Assembly: GCF_947497555.1 (NCBI RefSeq)
Contig: NZ_CANMGY010000001.1
Location: forward strand, 124,001-188,000
Source of the DNA: an uncultured Umboniibacter sp.
Lineage (GTDB): Bacteria > Pseudomonadota > Gammaproteobacteria > Pseudomonadales > DSM-25080
Direction: 5' to 3'
Length of the DNA: 64,000 nucleotides
Positions 1 to 9,247 of this stretch are shown in pieces. The translations under genes were made by a program, and so were the position numbers. The notes under the pieces are model-generated. The model searched no databases. It was not told where the DNA came from and worked only from the letters and a program-made list of their open reading frames with translations. Each line of letters starts with the position of its first letter. Within the stretch, counting starts at the first letter, position 1.

Positions 1-30
1 TCCGAGCATGCGCTTAGCGCAGCGGAATAA
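1..30 (+). CDS. Possible 3' end of an upstream gene (partial)
   Basis: Frame 1 is open from the window edge and ends with TAA at 28-30, encoding a tail that reads SEHALSAAE. It ends 40 bases before the next start, a spacing that would fit an operon with the following dehydrogenase. With only nine codons visible, it may equally be non-coding leader. Confidence 0.2.
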   Translation, partial: SEHALSAAE

Positions 31-70
31 AGCAGCTATGCCGCACACTAACAATTAGAGAGTCTAAATC

Positions 71-925
71 ATGAATAGTTTTGAAAACCGAGTATTTGCC
101 ATCACTGGCGCAGCGTCCGGTATCGGCCGAGCCCTATCGCTTCAACTTACTCAGCGTGGCGCGAAGATTGCCGCCGCCGATCTTAATGATGCAGGCCTAG
201 CCGAACTACAAAAGGAAATCTCGGCTTTGGGCGGAGAATGTTTCTGCTTTAGCTTAGACGTTTCCCAACAAGCAGACTTCGTCGATTTCGCTAACGCCAC
301 GAAGGAACATTTCGGTCAAGTTGATGGCATTATCAATAACGCAGGCGTAACACTCGTCAGTGCAATTCGAGATATGAAACGAAGTGATTTCGAGTGGCTA
401 ATGAATATCAATTTCTGGGGCGTGGTGAATGGCGTTGATGCCTTTTTACCGCACCTAAGAGAGTCTGATGATGCGCATATCGTCAACATTTCCAGCTTAT
501 TTGGGCTGTTAGCGCTACCACTCCAAAGTGCTTACAATGCGTCGAAATTTGCTGTTCGCGGGTATACCGAGGCGCTTAAGATGGAAATGGCCGGTACGCC
601 TGTCAACGTTTCCTCGGTTCACCCAGGCGGCATTAAGACGTCCATTGCAAAGAATTCTCGCGTAAACGAGGCCTCTGTGAAGAACGGCAAGGCTGGATTG
701 CTCAAGGAATTCGAGAAAGCGGCAATTACTTCTGCCGAAGATGCCGCGAACATCATCATTACTGGCATGCTAAAGAACCAGCGTCGAATTATCGTGGGTA
801 AAGATGCTCGGTGGATGGATCGTTTCGTCCGTTTATTCCCTGCAACGTACGAGAAGATCTTTGGCTTTGAAAAAGGCGTCCTAGCTAAACGCAAGCGTGA
901 GGCCGCTGCCCAAGGTGGCGAATAG
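71..925 (+). CDS. SDR family NAD(P)-dependent oxidoreductase
   Basis: A 284-residue short-chain dehydrogenase of the classical type, presumably acting on an alcohol or ketone in the cytoplasm. The Rossmann glycine motif TGAASGIG is at residues 12-19, the structural NNAG at 89-92, catalytic serine near 141-142, and the YNASK motif gives catalytic Tyr155 and Lys159. An aspartate at the end of strand beta 2 (AAADL) suggests NAD preference. The C-terminal extension after residue 250 is basic and resembles membrane-associated SDRs found near fatty-acid genes. A strong terminator follows, so it ends its transcription unit. The substrate cannot be read from the sequence. Confidence 0.9.
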   Translation: MNSFENRVFAITGAASGIGRALSLQLTQRGAKIAAADLNDAGLAELQKEISALGGECFCFSLDVSQQADFVDFANATKEHFGQVDGIINNAGVTLVSAIRDMKRSDFEWLMNINFWGVVNGVDAFLPHLRESDDAHIVNISSLFGLLALPLQSAYNASKFAVRGYTEALKMEMAGTPVNVSSVHPGGIKTSIAKNSRVNEASVKNGKAGLLKEFEKAAITSAEDAANIIITGMLKNQRRIIVGKDARWMDRFVRLFPATYEKIFGFEKGVLAKRKREAAAQGGE

Positions 926-995
926 CTGAGCTAGCTAAACAAGGTAGCGAAGTGATGAGTAATCTCACCTAGTTAAGCAACTATGGCGACAATAC

Positions 996-1028
996 AAAGG
1001 GCGATCATCGTAGTGATCGCCCTTTTTT
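996..1028 (+). terminator. Rho-independent terminator
   Basis: A perfect stem GGGCGATCA (999-1007) with TGATCGCCC (1014-1022), a six-base loop and a following T run. It closes the SDR gene; the flanking A run also lets it work for the convergent acyl-CoA dehydrogenase on the minus strand. Confidence 0.85.
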
Positions 1029-1091
1029 GTTTTTCCGCGCTGAACTCATTGTACAAACGCACCTACGATTACCTAGACGCGCGACAGCTGG

Positions 1092-2237
1092 CTAACGCCC
1101 AAGTACGGAGCGAGCCACAATCTCTTTCATGATTTCAGAGCTGCCCGCATAGATGGTTTGGATGCGTGCATCACGGTAGAAGCGTGAAATCACATACTCA
1201 TCCGTGTAACCGTAGCCGCCGTGAAGCTGCACACCGGCATCCACCACGCGTAGCTGCATTTCAGTGGCAGCTAGCTTAATCATTGCCGCCTCATCAACTG
1301 TCATCTCACCCGCGTAGAACTTGGCTTCGTACTTTTCGAGTAGTGCTCTACACAACTCAAGCTCAGTCTTTAGCTCCGCTAGTTTAAAACGCGTATTTTG
1401 GAACTTGGCAATGGGCTGCTTAAAGGCATGGCGTTCTTGAACATATTCGCTAGTGATCTGCAAAGCACCTTCAGCATGACTAATCGCCTGCGTAGCACAG
1501 CCAAGGCGCTCACGTGGAAGCTCATCCATAAGATGAACAAAGCCTTTGCCTTCCTCGCCGAGAAGCGCGGCTGCCGGAATTCGCATATCTTCGAAAAACA
1601 GCTCTGCGGTATCACTACAATGCTGACCCATCTTCTCAATCTTTTTGCCACGTGCAAAACCTGGTAGGGAAGCATCAACTAAGAACAGCGAAATGCCCTT
1701 GGCACCTGCCGCTGAGTCCGTTTTTGCACAGACAATCACAAGATCGGCATGAATACCGTTAGTGATAAAGATTTTCGAACCATTGAGAATGTACTCATCG
1801 CCATCGCGAACAGCGGTAGTGCGCATCGCTGCGACGTCACTGCCGGCGCCGGCCTCGGTCATCGCCAAAGCGCCAACGACTTCACCGGTAGTGAGCTTCG
1901 GCAGCCATTGATCGCGCTGAGCCTGATTGCCAATGTTGAAGATATACGGCGCCACAATATTGGTGTGAATCCCATAGGCGGTTCCCAGCCCATGATAGCC
2001 ACGGCGACACATCTCCATCTGAATCAACTGACAGACGTCGAAGGACGCTCCGGCCGCGCCGTACTCCTCAGGCATATCAACACACAGAAGCCCAGCCTCA
2101 CCCATGGTCATCCAGAACTCGCGCGGCATAATATGGGCGCTTTCCCAAGCCTCATAGTGAGGCTCAACCTCTTGTTCTAGGAAGCGACCAACCATTTCGC
2201 GGTATAAACCGAGTTCTTCTATATCTGCACGAAACAT
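1092..2237 (-). CDS. Acyl-CoA dehydrogenase (long-chain/isovaleryl-type)
   Basis: A 381-residue flavoprotein catalysing alpha,beta-dehydrogenation of an acyl-CoA, passing electrons to ETF. The flavin/substrate motif ALAMTEAGAGSD is at 123-134 and the C-terminal helix reads IYAGSSEI at 362-369. In medium- and short-chain enzymes the catalytic base is a glutamate in that helix (IYEGT); here the position is Ala364. A glutamate lies in PRERL at 241-245, where long-chain and isovaleryl-CoA dehydrogenases keep their base, so an active enzyme of that subgroup is expected. AGAGGT stands before the ATG. The gene lies just downstream of an MFS gene on the same strand, gap 28 bases, suggesting co-transcription. 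Confidence 0.92.
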   Translation of the reverse strand: MFRADIEELGLYREMVGRFLEQEVEPHYEAWESAHIMPREFWMTMGEAGLLCVDMPEEYGAAGASFDVCQLIQMEMCRRGYHGLGTAYGIHTNIVAPYIFNIGNQAQRDQWLPKLTTGEVVGALAMTEAGAGSDVAAMRTTAVRDGDEYILNGSKIFITNGIHADLVIVCAKTDSAAGAKGISLFLVDASLPGFARGKKIEKMGQHCSDTAELFFEDMRIPAAALLGEEGKGFVHLMDELPRERLGCATQAISHAEGALQITSEYVQERHAFKQPIAKFQNTRFKLAELKTELELCRALLEKYEAKFYAGEMTVDEAAMIKLAATEMQLRVVDAGVQLHGGYGYTDEYVISRFYRDARIQTIYAGSSEIMKEIVARSVLGR

Positions 2238-2265
2238 TATTACCTCTAGAATTCGCTAGGAGTGC

Positions 2266-3687
2266 TTAGCTATTCGCTTCGCGCTCTTTAATTTTGTCAG
2301 TAATCTCTCTATGCGTTTCCGCATCAAGCCCATACTGATTGGTGATCAATGTGGTACCAATGAAGAGCACCATAAGCACTGGGCCAGCAAACCAAGCTAG
2401 CGCCCAAACCGCTTCGATAGGTACTGCCGATGGATCCACTCCCTTTGGAAAACTGATGACTTCCAGAGCGATACCCGCAATAAATGCACCCAAGCCATAA
2501 CTGGCTTTCGTTGCGAATGCACGCGCGGCGAAAAACAGCCCCTCTTCACGACGGCCTGATTCCAGGTAGTGCTCATCAATGGTGTCGGTCAGCATCGAAT
2601 CCAACAGAATGACGAAACCGATGAACAACGCCTGAGACAAGCCATTCACCGTAAAGATAAACAGCAGCTTGGAGCCCTCACCCATTGTCTGCAAGACACC
2701 AAATAGGAACAGGATAGTTGGGCTAACCGCTAAGACCGCACCTGCGGAAACGCAGATTGCGGCAGCCATCTTTTTATCAAAGCGGCGCGAAAGTAGCTGG
2801 GCAACGTTAGATGCGAACAGAATCCCGATCACTAATGACAGCGCTAGGATACCCATGTACTCGGGGCTAAAGCCGAATATGTAGGTACCTAAATAGATGA
2901 GAAGTGTCTGAATGGTACCTACCAACGCATTAAAGTAGAGACTGGAGGTAAACAATACACGGAATGATTGCTGCTTGAGGGTTTTGAAAACATTAATCAC
3001 AGCAAATAGTGCGCTGCTTGCCGTGTTCACTTGGTCATCACTTGGGCGTCGTAACTGGGGAATAAACTTGCGCGTTGACAATACCGACCATAACATCGCT
3101 ATCGCCCCCAAAACTGCACAGAAAATTCCGAACGATGGGTAGCTCTCGGCATTTAAAAGGCCATTCGTGTATTCAGCCGTTGCCGGGAAGAAGACAGTAA
3201 AGCCAATCACTGAAACAACTAGAATACCCGCATAAGTAAACAGTACTCGATAGCCAATTAGCGACGTTCGCGCGTGGTAACCGTCAGTCAATTCCGCACC
3301 TAAGGAAAGGTGTGGCACGAAGAAAAGTGTTAGCGCAATGCGGACCCCGATGGCGAAACCACCCATCCATAGGAACAGACCCATTTGATCTAAGCCCGCT
3401 GGCGGCGCGAATAGCAGGGCGATGGCGATACCAAAGGGAATAATTGCTGCCACCATGAACGGATGGCGACGACCAAAGCGCGAGCGAATACGGTCAGACC
3501 ACTGGCCCACCATTGGATCGGTGATCGCATCTATCAAGAGAGCAATGAGTGCTGCGGCACCAGCCAAACTAGCGCTTAAGCCAAGAACTTGGTTGTAGTA
3601 AAAGAATAAAAACGTATTAAACGCTGCTTGCTTTACACCGTCGGACAACTGTCCAACACCGTATCCCAGTTTGGTGGTTACTTTCAT
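2266..3687 (-). CDS. MFS transporter, GPH (sugar:cation symporter) type
   Basis: About 473 residues with a dozen hydrophobic segments, starting MKVTTKLGYGVGQLSDG, typical of the glycoside-pentoside-hexuronide:cation symporter branch (MelB-like) of inner-membrane carriers. The motif DAITDPMVGQWSDRIRSRFG after the second helix is the family signature. The start at 3687 is chosen because GAGG lies seven bases upstream; the frame stays open to 3759 but that extension has no ribosome site and is not membrane-like. It sits in front of an acyl-CoA dehydrogenase, so its cargo may be an organic acid or lipid-like compound rather than a sugar; this is inference. Confidence 0.88.
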   Translation of the reverse strand: MKVTTKLGYGVGQLSDGVKQAAFNTFLFFYYNQVLGLSASLAGAAALIALLIDAITDPMVGQWSDRIRSRFGRRHPFMVAAIIPFGIAIALLFAPPAGLDQMGLFLWMGGFAIGVRIALTLFFVPHLSLGAELTDGYHARTSLIGYRVLFTYAGILVVSVIGFTVFFPATAEYTNGLLNAESYPSFGIFCAVLGAIAMLWSVLSTRKFIPQLRRPSDDQVNTASSALFAVINVFKTLKQQSFRVLFTSSLYFNALVGTIQTLLIYLGTYIFGFSPEYMGILALSLVIGILFASNVAQLLSRRFDKKMAAAICVSAGAVLAVSPTILFLFGVLQTMGEGSKLLFIFTVNGLSQALFIGFVILLDSMLTDTIDEHYLESGRREEGLFFAARAFATKASYGLGAFIAGIALEVISFPKGVDPSAVPIEAVWALAWFAGPVLMVLFIGTTLITNQYGLDAETHREITDKIKEREANS

Positions 3688-3822
3688 AATAGAACCTCGT
3701 GGCAATTCACTCAGTGATTGCTCTTTATTGTAATAGTGTGACCCGGCGGTTTTAGTCAATTCCGGCAGCCTGTCAATCTAGCAGCGCGGCTTCAGCAAGA
3801 CTGTCGCCTTCGGGACAATTAT

Positions 3823-4536
3823 CTAACGCTCCGACAGTTCTACTTCTTCGGATAAGCGCTCTAGGCTAGTGATAACATAATGGTCATCTAACATGACAAC
3901 CAGTGACTGATTTTGCCATTCGCGCAAAATCTTATTTACACGCTGTCGTGAACCCATACACAGGCGAGCCAAATCACTTTGACTCATTTTCTGGGGAATC
4001 TGGACACCTTCCGCTACAACTCGACCCGTTTCATCTGCCATCGACAACAACCGCCCTGCCAAACGTGATTTGAGCGGATAAAGCACCATTCCCGCTAATA
4101 ACTCATAGACCCCTCGCGCGCGATCTACCTGATACTCCGCAACATCGCGATACATCGACGGATACTGTTCGCCAATACGATTCACGACACTACGATGAAT
4201 CTTTAATACCCAGGCATCTTTCTTAACATGTAAGTCGATCACTCTAGGCTTATCATTAAAGAGCGACGCTTCGCCGGCCCAGCTTTCCGTTTGTAAATCG
4301 GTGAGCGCGAACTCATCGCCATCGGCGGAATTCACGGAAACTCGAACCCAACCAGTAAGAATACAGAAAATGGAATCGGTACGCTGCCCCACACCAAATA
4401 CGTAATCGTTGGTCTTCATCAATTCAAGTTTCGCGCCTTTGGCGAGCTCTTCATGGGCACTAGCGGGTAGGTTTTTAAACCAGGGCGCTCGAGAGATAAT
4501 CTCGATAACATTAAAACTGTCTTTAGATACGCTCAT
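3823..4536 (-). CDS. Crp/Fnr family transcriptional regulator
   Basis: A 237-residue DNA-binding regulator: an N-terminal cyclic-nucleotide-binding-like beta-roll (about residues 20-130), a long dimerisation helix and a C-terminal winged helix (about 155-230) with the recognition segment QSDLARLCMGSRQRVNKIL. No N-terminal cysteine cluster for an iron-sulfur centre is present, so it is not a canonical oxygen-sensing Fnr. The ligand is unknown. It is a single gene on the minus strand, followed by the MFS/acyl-CoA dehydrogenase pair and preceded by the terminator of another acyl-CoA dehydrogenase. Control of these neighbours is possible but unproven. Confidence 0.9.
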   Translation of the reverse strand: MSVSKDSFNVIEIISRAPWFKNLPASAHEELAKGAKLELMKTNDYVFGVGQRTDSIFCILTGWVRVSVNSADGDEFALTDLQTESWAGEASLFNDKPRVIDLHVKKDAWVLKIHRSVVNRIGEQYPSMYRDVAEYQVDRARGVYELLAGMVLYPLKSRLAGRLLSMADETGRVVAEGVQIPQKMSQSDLARLCMGSRQRVNKILREWQNQSLVVMLDDHYVITSLERLSEEVELSER

Positions 4537-4594
4537 AGCAGTGCTTGAAACCTTTCTTAGTTAAGCGATCAAATATCATACAGCGCTTAGACAA

Positions 4595-4624
4595 GAAGGG
4601 CGAGACCCAGGGGTCACGCCCTTC
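4595..4624 (-). terminator. Hairpin terminator candidate
   Basis: Nested stem GAAGGGCG (4595-4602) plus GACC, pairing with GGTC plus CGCCCTTC (4617-4624) around a CAGG loop. It lies 20 bases after the stop of the minus-strand acyl-CoA dehydrogenase. The T-tract on that strand is poor (TTGTCT), so termination strength is uncertain. Confidence 0.55.
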
Positions 4625-4643
4625 AATATTCATCTAAAAGCGC

Positions 4644-6440
4644 TTAGAACCAAGCTTCTTGCATTTCAAAGGTGGTTGCATTCAAACTCTTCAATAGTTT
4701 TGCACTCGCCGAATTTTTAATCAGCTGATACTCAAAGAAGAACTTCATTGCCTGCAGTTTACCTTGGTAGAAATTTTGCTCATCTTCATGAGTTTCAGCT
4801 GTCAGCGCAGCCTGTGAAATAACGCCTTGGCGTAGCCAGATCCAAGCAAGAACGACATTACCGAACATTTCAAGATACTCAACGGAATTAGCAAAGACTA
4901 AATCAATGGGGTGTTCACCCATCTGCTTTAGCAATGTCATCGTCACTTCATCAAGCTCTTCAATTGCCGCAAGTAAATCTGCTGACTCTTTCGGGAAAGT
5001 TGCTTCAACCTCTATTGCTAGTTCGCGCATCACCTGCAAGGTTGCTTGGTATCCCGCCATTTGATTCATTGGCACCTTTCGGCCCAATAAGTCCAATGAT
5101 TGAATACCCGTAGTACCCTCGTGAATCGGATTCAATCGATTATCACGATAGAACATTTCCACCGGATGCTCGTTCATGTAGCCGTGGCCGCCCATCACCT
5201 GAATGGCCAAGTCATTGGCCTTCGGGCCGTACTCTGACGGCCAGGTTTTAATAATCGGCGTCAGGAAGTCCAACAGTAGCGACGCACGGTTACGTTCTTC
5301 TTCAGTTTGCGCAGTTTGCGAATCATCGTAGAGGGCGCTGCCGTAGAGGCACAGCGCAAACGCCCCTTCCGAATAGGCTTTTTGAGCTAACAACATGCGT
5401 CGTACATCCGGGTGCTGAATGATATTAACCGGCTTCGACAGCGGATCTTTATTCGAAAGTAGACGCCCCTGTGGTCGCTCTTTGGCGTAATCTAAAGAGT
5501 ACTGGTAACCCGTTAGCGCGGTACATGCGGCGCCTGTGCCAACCAAGATACGTGCTTCGTTCATCATGTGGAACATGTAGCTAAGGCCCTTGTTTTCTTC
5601 GCCAACAAGGTAACCTACAGCACCGCCATCTTCACCAAACGCAAGTGTTGTGGAGGTATGACCACGACCACCCATCTTGTGCCACAGGCCGGCCAAGTTG
5701 ACGTCGTTCTTTTCACCAACCGAACCATCTTCATTCACCATGTACTTCGGTACAATGAACAGCGAGATACCTTTCACACCTGCTGGCGCGCCTTTAACAC
5801 GGGCAATCACAAGGTGCACAATATTTTCATTGAGCTCGTGGTCACCGCCGGAGATAAAGATTTTATTGCCGGTGATTCGGTACGTTCCGTCTTCATGACG
5901 AACGGCACTGGTAGTTAGATCGGCAAGACCTGAACCTGCACTCGGCTCGGTCAACGCCATGGTACCCGCAAAACGGCCCTCACGCATGGGCACTACCCAC
6001 TTTTCAATCTGTTCGGCAGAGCCGTGCTCGGAGATAAGGTTCGCATTAGCATTCGTTAAGCCGATAAAGCCTAGAGCCGTTGAGCCTGCAGCAGAGAGAT
6101 ATGCATAGGCTGCTGAAGCCACCACGTTAGGCAGCTGCATGCCACCCAGTTCGAAATCCGCGGTAGAAGCGCCCAGACCACTTTCAATCACCGTATCAAG
6201 CGCGACCTTCAACTCGGGAATCATGTGAACGCGCTCGCCATCAAAGGTGGGCTGATTCGCGTCCAACTTCATTTGAATGGGTAAAAACTGATCCTCTGCG
6301 ATGCGTCGAGCGATGTCGATGGTCGCATCGAAGGTTTCACGATTGTGCTCAGCGTAACGCTCGCGCTGGGTTAACTCTTCACACTTGAAGAACTCATACA
6401 CCATAAACTCTACGTCACGCTGCGAAATAATTGGCGCCAT
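4644..6440 (-). CDS. Acyl-CoA dehydrogenase, large (about 600 aa) C-terminally extended type
   Basis: A 598-residue acyl-CoA dehydrogenase with the three standard domains plus an extra C-terminal helical domain (about 465-598). The architecture is that of the large bacterial acyl-CoA dehydrogenases that include DmdC-like enzymes. MALTEPSAGSG (161-171) forms the flavin/substrate site and IHEGTTGIQ holds the usual catalytic base, Glu441. The ATG at 6440 is preferred: GAGGAG lies eight bases upstream, while the in-frame GTG at 6449 overlaps that site. The gene is divergent from an XRE regulator, with a large inverted repeat between the starts. The exact chain length or methylthio-substrate cannot be assigned by eye. 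Confidence 0.92.
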   Translation of the reverse strand: MAPIISQRDVEFMVYEFFKCEELTQRERYAEHNRETFDATIDIARRIAEDQFLPIQMKLDANQPTFDGERVHMIPELKVALDTVIESGLGASTADFELGGMQLPNVVASAAYAYLSAAGSTALGFIGLTNANANLISEHGSAEQIEKWVVPMREGRFAGTMALTEPSAGSGLADLTTSAVRHEDGTYRITGNKIFISGGDHELNENIVHLVIARVKGAPAGVKGISLFIVPKYMVNEDGSVGEKNDVNLAGLWHKMGGRGHTSTTLAFGEDGGAVGYLVGEENKGLSYMFHMMNEARILVGTGAACTALTGYQYSLDYAKERPQGRLLSNKDPLSKPVNIIQHPDVRRMLLAQKAYSEGAFALCLYGSALYDDSQTAQTEEERNRASLLLDFLTPIIKTWPSEYGPKANDLAIQVMGGHGYMNEHPVEMFYRDNRLNPIHEGTTGIQSLDLLGRKVPMNQMAGYQATLQVMRELAIEVEATFPKESADLLAAIEELDEVTMTLLKQMGEHPIDLVFANSVEYLEMFGNVVLAWIWLRQGVISQAALTAETHEDEQNFYQGKLQAMKFFFEYQLIKNSASAKLLKSLNATTFEMQEAWF

Positions 6441-6503
6441 TGGATTCACTCCTCGTTAAATACGGACAACTTTCAATATTGGGCAGTCTGCTCCGCTGTG
6501 ATA

Positions 6504-6544
6504 ACATAGTCCATGACCTCTGGGGTCAAGCCAGAGCCCTATGT
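6504..6544. promoter_or_regulatory. Nested inverted repeat between divergent genes (operator candidate)
   Basis: ACATAG (6504-6509) and CTATGT (6539-6544) enclose a second inverted repeat, CTCTGG (6518-6523) and CCAGAG (6531-6536). The two share almost the same centre and lie midway between the acyl-CoA dehydrogenase start (6440) and the regulator start (6602). This is where an operator for the divergent XRE regulator would be expected. Confidence 0.45.
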
Positions 6545-6601
6545 CAATCCAGCACCTCCGTTCTAGCAACAGATTACTTCTGCGTCGAAAAAGGATCTAA
6601 C

Positions 6602-7429
6602 GTGTCAAAAGATAGCAACAGTTTCGGTCGATTACTGAAATTCTGGCGCCAGCTACACGGATTCAGCCAAGAAGCTTTAGCGCTAGAATTAGACTCCTCC
6701 ACGCGCCACATAAGCTGTCTAGAGAACGCGAAAGCTCATCCAAGCCTCCCCATGGTTGAACATCTTGCCCGTACCCTCTCTCTCACAGAGCGCGATCGTT
6801 GCTATTTAATGATGTCTGCCGGTTATACGCCTGAAGTCGCTAGCGTGGATTTTAATGATCCGAACTACAAATGGCTTCGCAACGCGATGCATCGCTCCGT
6901 GATGGCACTCGACCCACACCCAGCAGCCCTGATAAACCGCTACGGGGAATTATTGATGGTCAATCGGGCTTGGGTAGGTTTGTATCGACAGTTGTTCAAT
7001 GAAGAGGATCTGAATAAGCAAGTTAACCATTACGACCTCCTCTTCGCCGGCCAAGCTAAAGCTGGGAAATCGACGCTCGGCGACAATGCCATGGCATTAG
7101 TTATTATGGCACTTCAACAGGAGGCGTTGATTAGTGACGATCCGCGCTATCAGCCGGTGCTAAAGCGCCTCTACGAGAATGAAAATACGCCGGCAAACTG
7201 GGCAGATGTCGCCGCGGGGTTAGAACCGATGGCAAGTTATCGTATTCAACTGCCCGTAGGCACCGAACTCGCTACGTTCTTTGCGGTAAACCAAACCGTA
7301 GGGGCCACAGGGCCAGCAAGTTATGTATCCGAACCTCGGCTCACTATCGTCACGCTATATCCAGAGAACATTGAAGTTGATTTATCAAGCTTTGTTCAGC
7401 ATCAATATCAACACCCTCTTTTGACTTGA
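6602..7429 (+). CDS. XRE-family regulator with MmyB-like ligand-binding domain
   Basis: A 275-residue transcription regulator. Residues about 10-65 form a helix-turn-helix (LLKFWRQLHGFSQEALALEL, then STRHISCLENAKAHPS); the rest matches the MmyB-like, PAS-like ligand domain (DPHPAALINRYGELLMVNRAW, LFAGQAKAG). The GTG at 6602 is chosen because AAGGA stands six bases before it; a longer open frame back to 6431 would run into the divergent gene. Relatives commonly regulate an adjacent oxidoreductase gene, so the divergent acyl-CoA dehydrogenase is the likely target. Family proteins bind fatty-acid-like ligands in at least one structure; the ligand here is not known. Confidence 0.9.
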   Translation: MSKDSNSFGRLLKFWRQLHGFSQEALALELDSSTRHISCLENAKAHPSLPMVEHLARTLSLTERDRCYLMMSAGYTPEVASVDFNDPNYKWLRNAMHRSVMALDPHPAALINRYGELLMVNRAWVGLYRQLFNEEDLNKQVNHYDLLFAGQAKAGKSTLGDNAMALVIMALQQEALISDDPRYQPVLKRLYENENTPANWADVAAGLEPMASYRIQLPVGTELATFFAVNQTVGATGPASYVSEPRLTIVTLYPENIEVDLSSFVQHQYQHPLLT

Positions 7430-7641
7430 AACACTAACATTAATCCCTGCCCAGCCTACCAATCACGCCTACTAACTACGCCACACACGCTAAATTGTCG
7501 CCCCAGAGACAAGGTCACACAGTGGCTCTTGTTAAGGTTCGAAAATAAACAATAATAAGGATATCTGTAGGCATTTAGCGCAGCAAGAAATCGCTTCTTC
7601 GGCTACTTTCACAGTATCAAATTGGGATTAAGATTCGAATT

Positions 7642-9246
7642 ATGAACAACATCATTCCTTCGTATAGTCAAACACAGCTCGATCTAATCAATACCGAGGG
7701 CTATCGCAGCCTGGCAGATGTCTTCGCCTTCGCCACCGCCACTTATCATGATCGCATCGCCTTTAACTGCCACGGTGACGAACTCAGCTTTGCTGAGATC
7801 AACACTAAAAGTGCCGCGCTAGGTGCCTACCTGATTAATGAGCTTGGTTTATCTCAGGGCGATCGTGTTGCTATTCAAATGCCAAACATTACGGCCTATC
7901 CTGTTGCCGCGTGGGCCGCCCTGAGAACAGGTCTTATTATTGTTAACACCAATCCGCTATACACGGCTCGTGAGCTAGTTCATCAGTTCAACGATTCGGG
8001 AGCTAAGGCACTAGTGATTGCGGATAAATTAGCGGAATCTACCGCTTCAATTCTGGATCAGACGAGCATCGAACACGTCGTGGTCGTGGGTGAGACCTCA
8101 AACCCTAATTTTCATTGTTTCGACCAAGCACTAGCCTTAGGTGCAGAGCAAGTGATGCCCGAGGCAGAGCTGAGCATGAACTCTACGGCCGTGCTGCAAT
8201 ATACGGGCGGCACCACAGGCCTATCTAAGGGGGCTCTCCTCACCCACGGCAATCTTTTTGCCGCGATGAACATCACTCGTGACATGTTCCCACTGGTTGA
8301 CGACAAGCAAGAGATTGTCATCGCGCCAATGCCTATCTACCATATCTACGGCTATTTAATGTCGGTGATTGCTACCTTCTTGAACGGTGGTTTGAGCGCT
8401 CTGATCCCTAATCCCAGAGATATCGGCAGCATGATTGGTGAGATGAAACGCTATTCGGCCACTGGCCTTGCGGGGGTCAACACACTCTTCCAAGGATTAA
8501 TGGCTCACCCGGAATTTCAAGAGGTTGATTTCTCTCGCTACAGCTCAATCATCGCCGGTGGTACCGCGCTAATCAAAGAGATCAGTGACGAGTGGACAGA
8601 GCGCACAGGCACGCAGATATTTGAGGGCTATGGTCTTTCCGAGACCGCTTCAGCACTTACCGTCAACGCCCCCGGAAAACAAAAGCTGGGGACTGTTGGA
8701 CAAGCCGTCGACCATTCGGAGGTTAAGGTAATTAACGAGGCGGGTGGTACCCTCACGCAGGGCGAAGCGGGAGAAATCTGTGTTCGCGGCCCGCATGTGA
8801 TGGTAGGTTATTGGAACCGACCAGAAGCTACCGCGGAAGTCCTCGATAGCGATGGCTGGTTTCGTACCGGTGACATCGGCTTTGTTGACGAGGAAGGTTT
8901 CATCAAGATTGTCGATCGCCTCAAAGATATGATTATTGTTTCGGGCTTTAATGTTTACCCGAACGAAGTTGAAGCGGTAGTTTACGGTCACCCAGAGGTA
9001 GTTGAGTGCGCTGCTGTAGGTGTCCCAGACGAGAACACGGGCGAAGCAATCCGCCTATACGTAGTGGCTAAAGACTCAACGCTTAACGCCAGCGCATTAC
9101 AGACATTCTGTCGCGAGAGTTTAACTGCGTATAAGATCCCGAAGCAGATTTGTTTTGAAGATGACCTACCGAAATCTAACGTCGGCAAAATCTTACGTCG
9201 AGAATTAAGAGACCGAGCGAGAGCGGAGGTTTCAGGAGAAGCCTAA
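7642..9246 (+). CDS. Long-chain fatty acid--CoA ligase (AMP-forming)
   Basis: A 534-residue class I adenylate-forming enzyme that activates a fatty acid to acyl-AMP and then acyl-CoA. The P-loop motif YTGGTTGLSKG is at 187-197, the adenine motif GYGLSET near 328-334, the hinge region GWFRTGDIG near 406, RLKDMIIVSGFNVYPNEVE after it, and the catalytic lysine in SNVGKILRREL near the C-terminus. Length and motifs fit FadD. The next gene begins one base after the stop and its ribosome site lies inside this gene, so the two are translationally coupled. GGGATTAAG upstream is a loose ribosome site. Chain specificity is not determinable. Confidence 0.92.
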   Translation: MNNIIPSYSQTQLDLINTEGYRSLADVFAFATATYHDRIAFNCHGDELSFAEINTKSAALGAYLINELGLSQGDRVAIQMPNITAYPVAAWAALRTGLIIVNTNPLYTARELVHQFNDSGAKALVIADKLAESTASILDQTSIEHVVVVGETSNPNFHCFDQALALGAEQVMPEAELSMNSTAVLQYTGGTTGLSKGALLTHGNLFAAMNITRDMFPLVDDKQEIVIAPMPIYHIYGYLMSVIATFLNGGLSALIPNPRDIGSMIGEMKRYSATGLAGVNTLFQGLMAHPEFQEVDFSRYSSIIAGGTALIKEISDEWTERTGTQIFEGYGLSETASALTVNAPGKQKLGTVGQAVDHSEVKVINEAGGTLTQGEAGEICVRGPHVMVGYWNRPEATAEVLDSDGWFRTGDIGFVDEEGFIKIVDRLKDMIIVSGFNVYPNEVEAVVYGHPEVVECAAVGVPDENTGEAIRLYVVAKDSTLNASALQTFCRESLTAYKIPKQICFEDDLPKSNVGKILRRELRDRARAEVSGEA

Positions 9247-9247
9247 A

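Noticed and set aside
1749-2180. 143-codon open frame on the plus strand opposite the first acyl-CoA dehydrogenase
   Set aside because: It is the antisense of a well-supported gene, with no ribosome site and no recognisable protein features.
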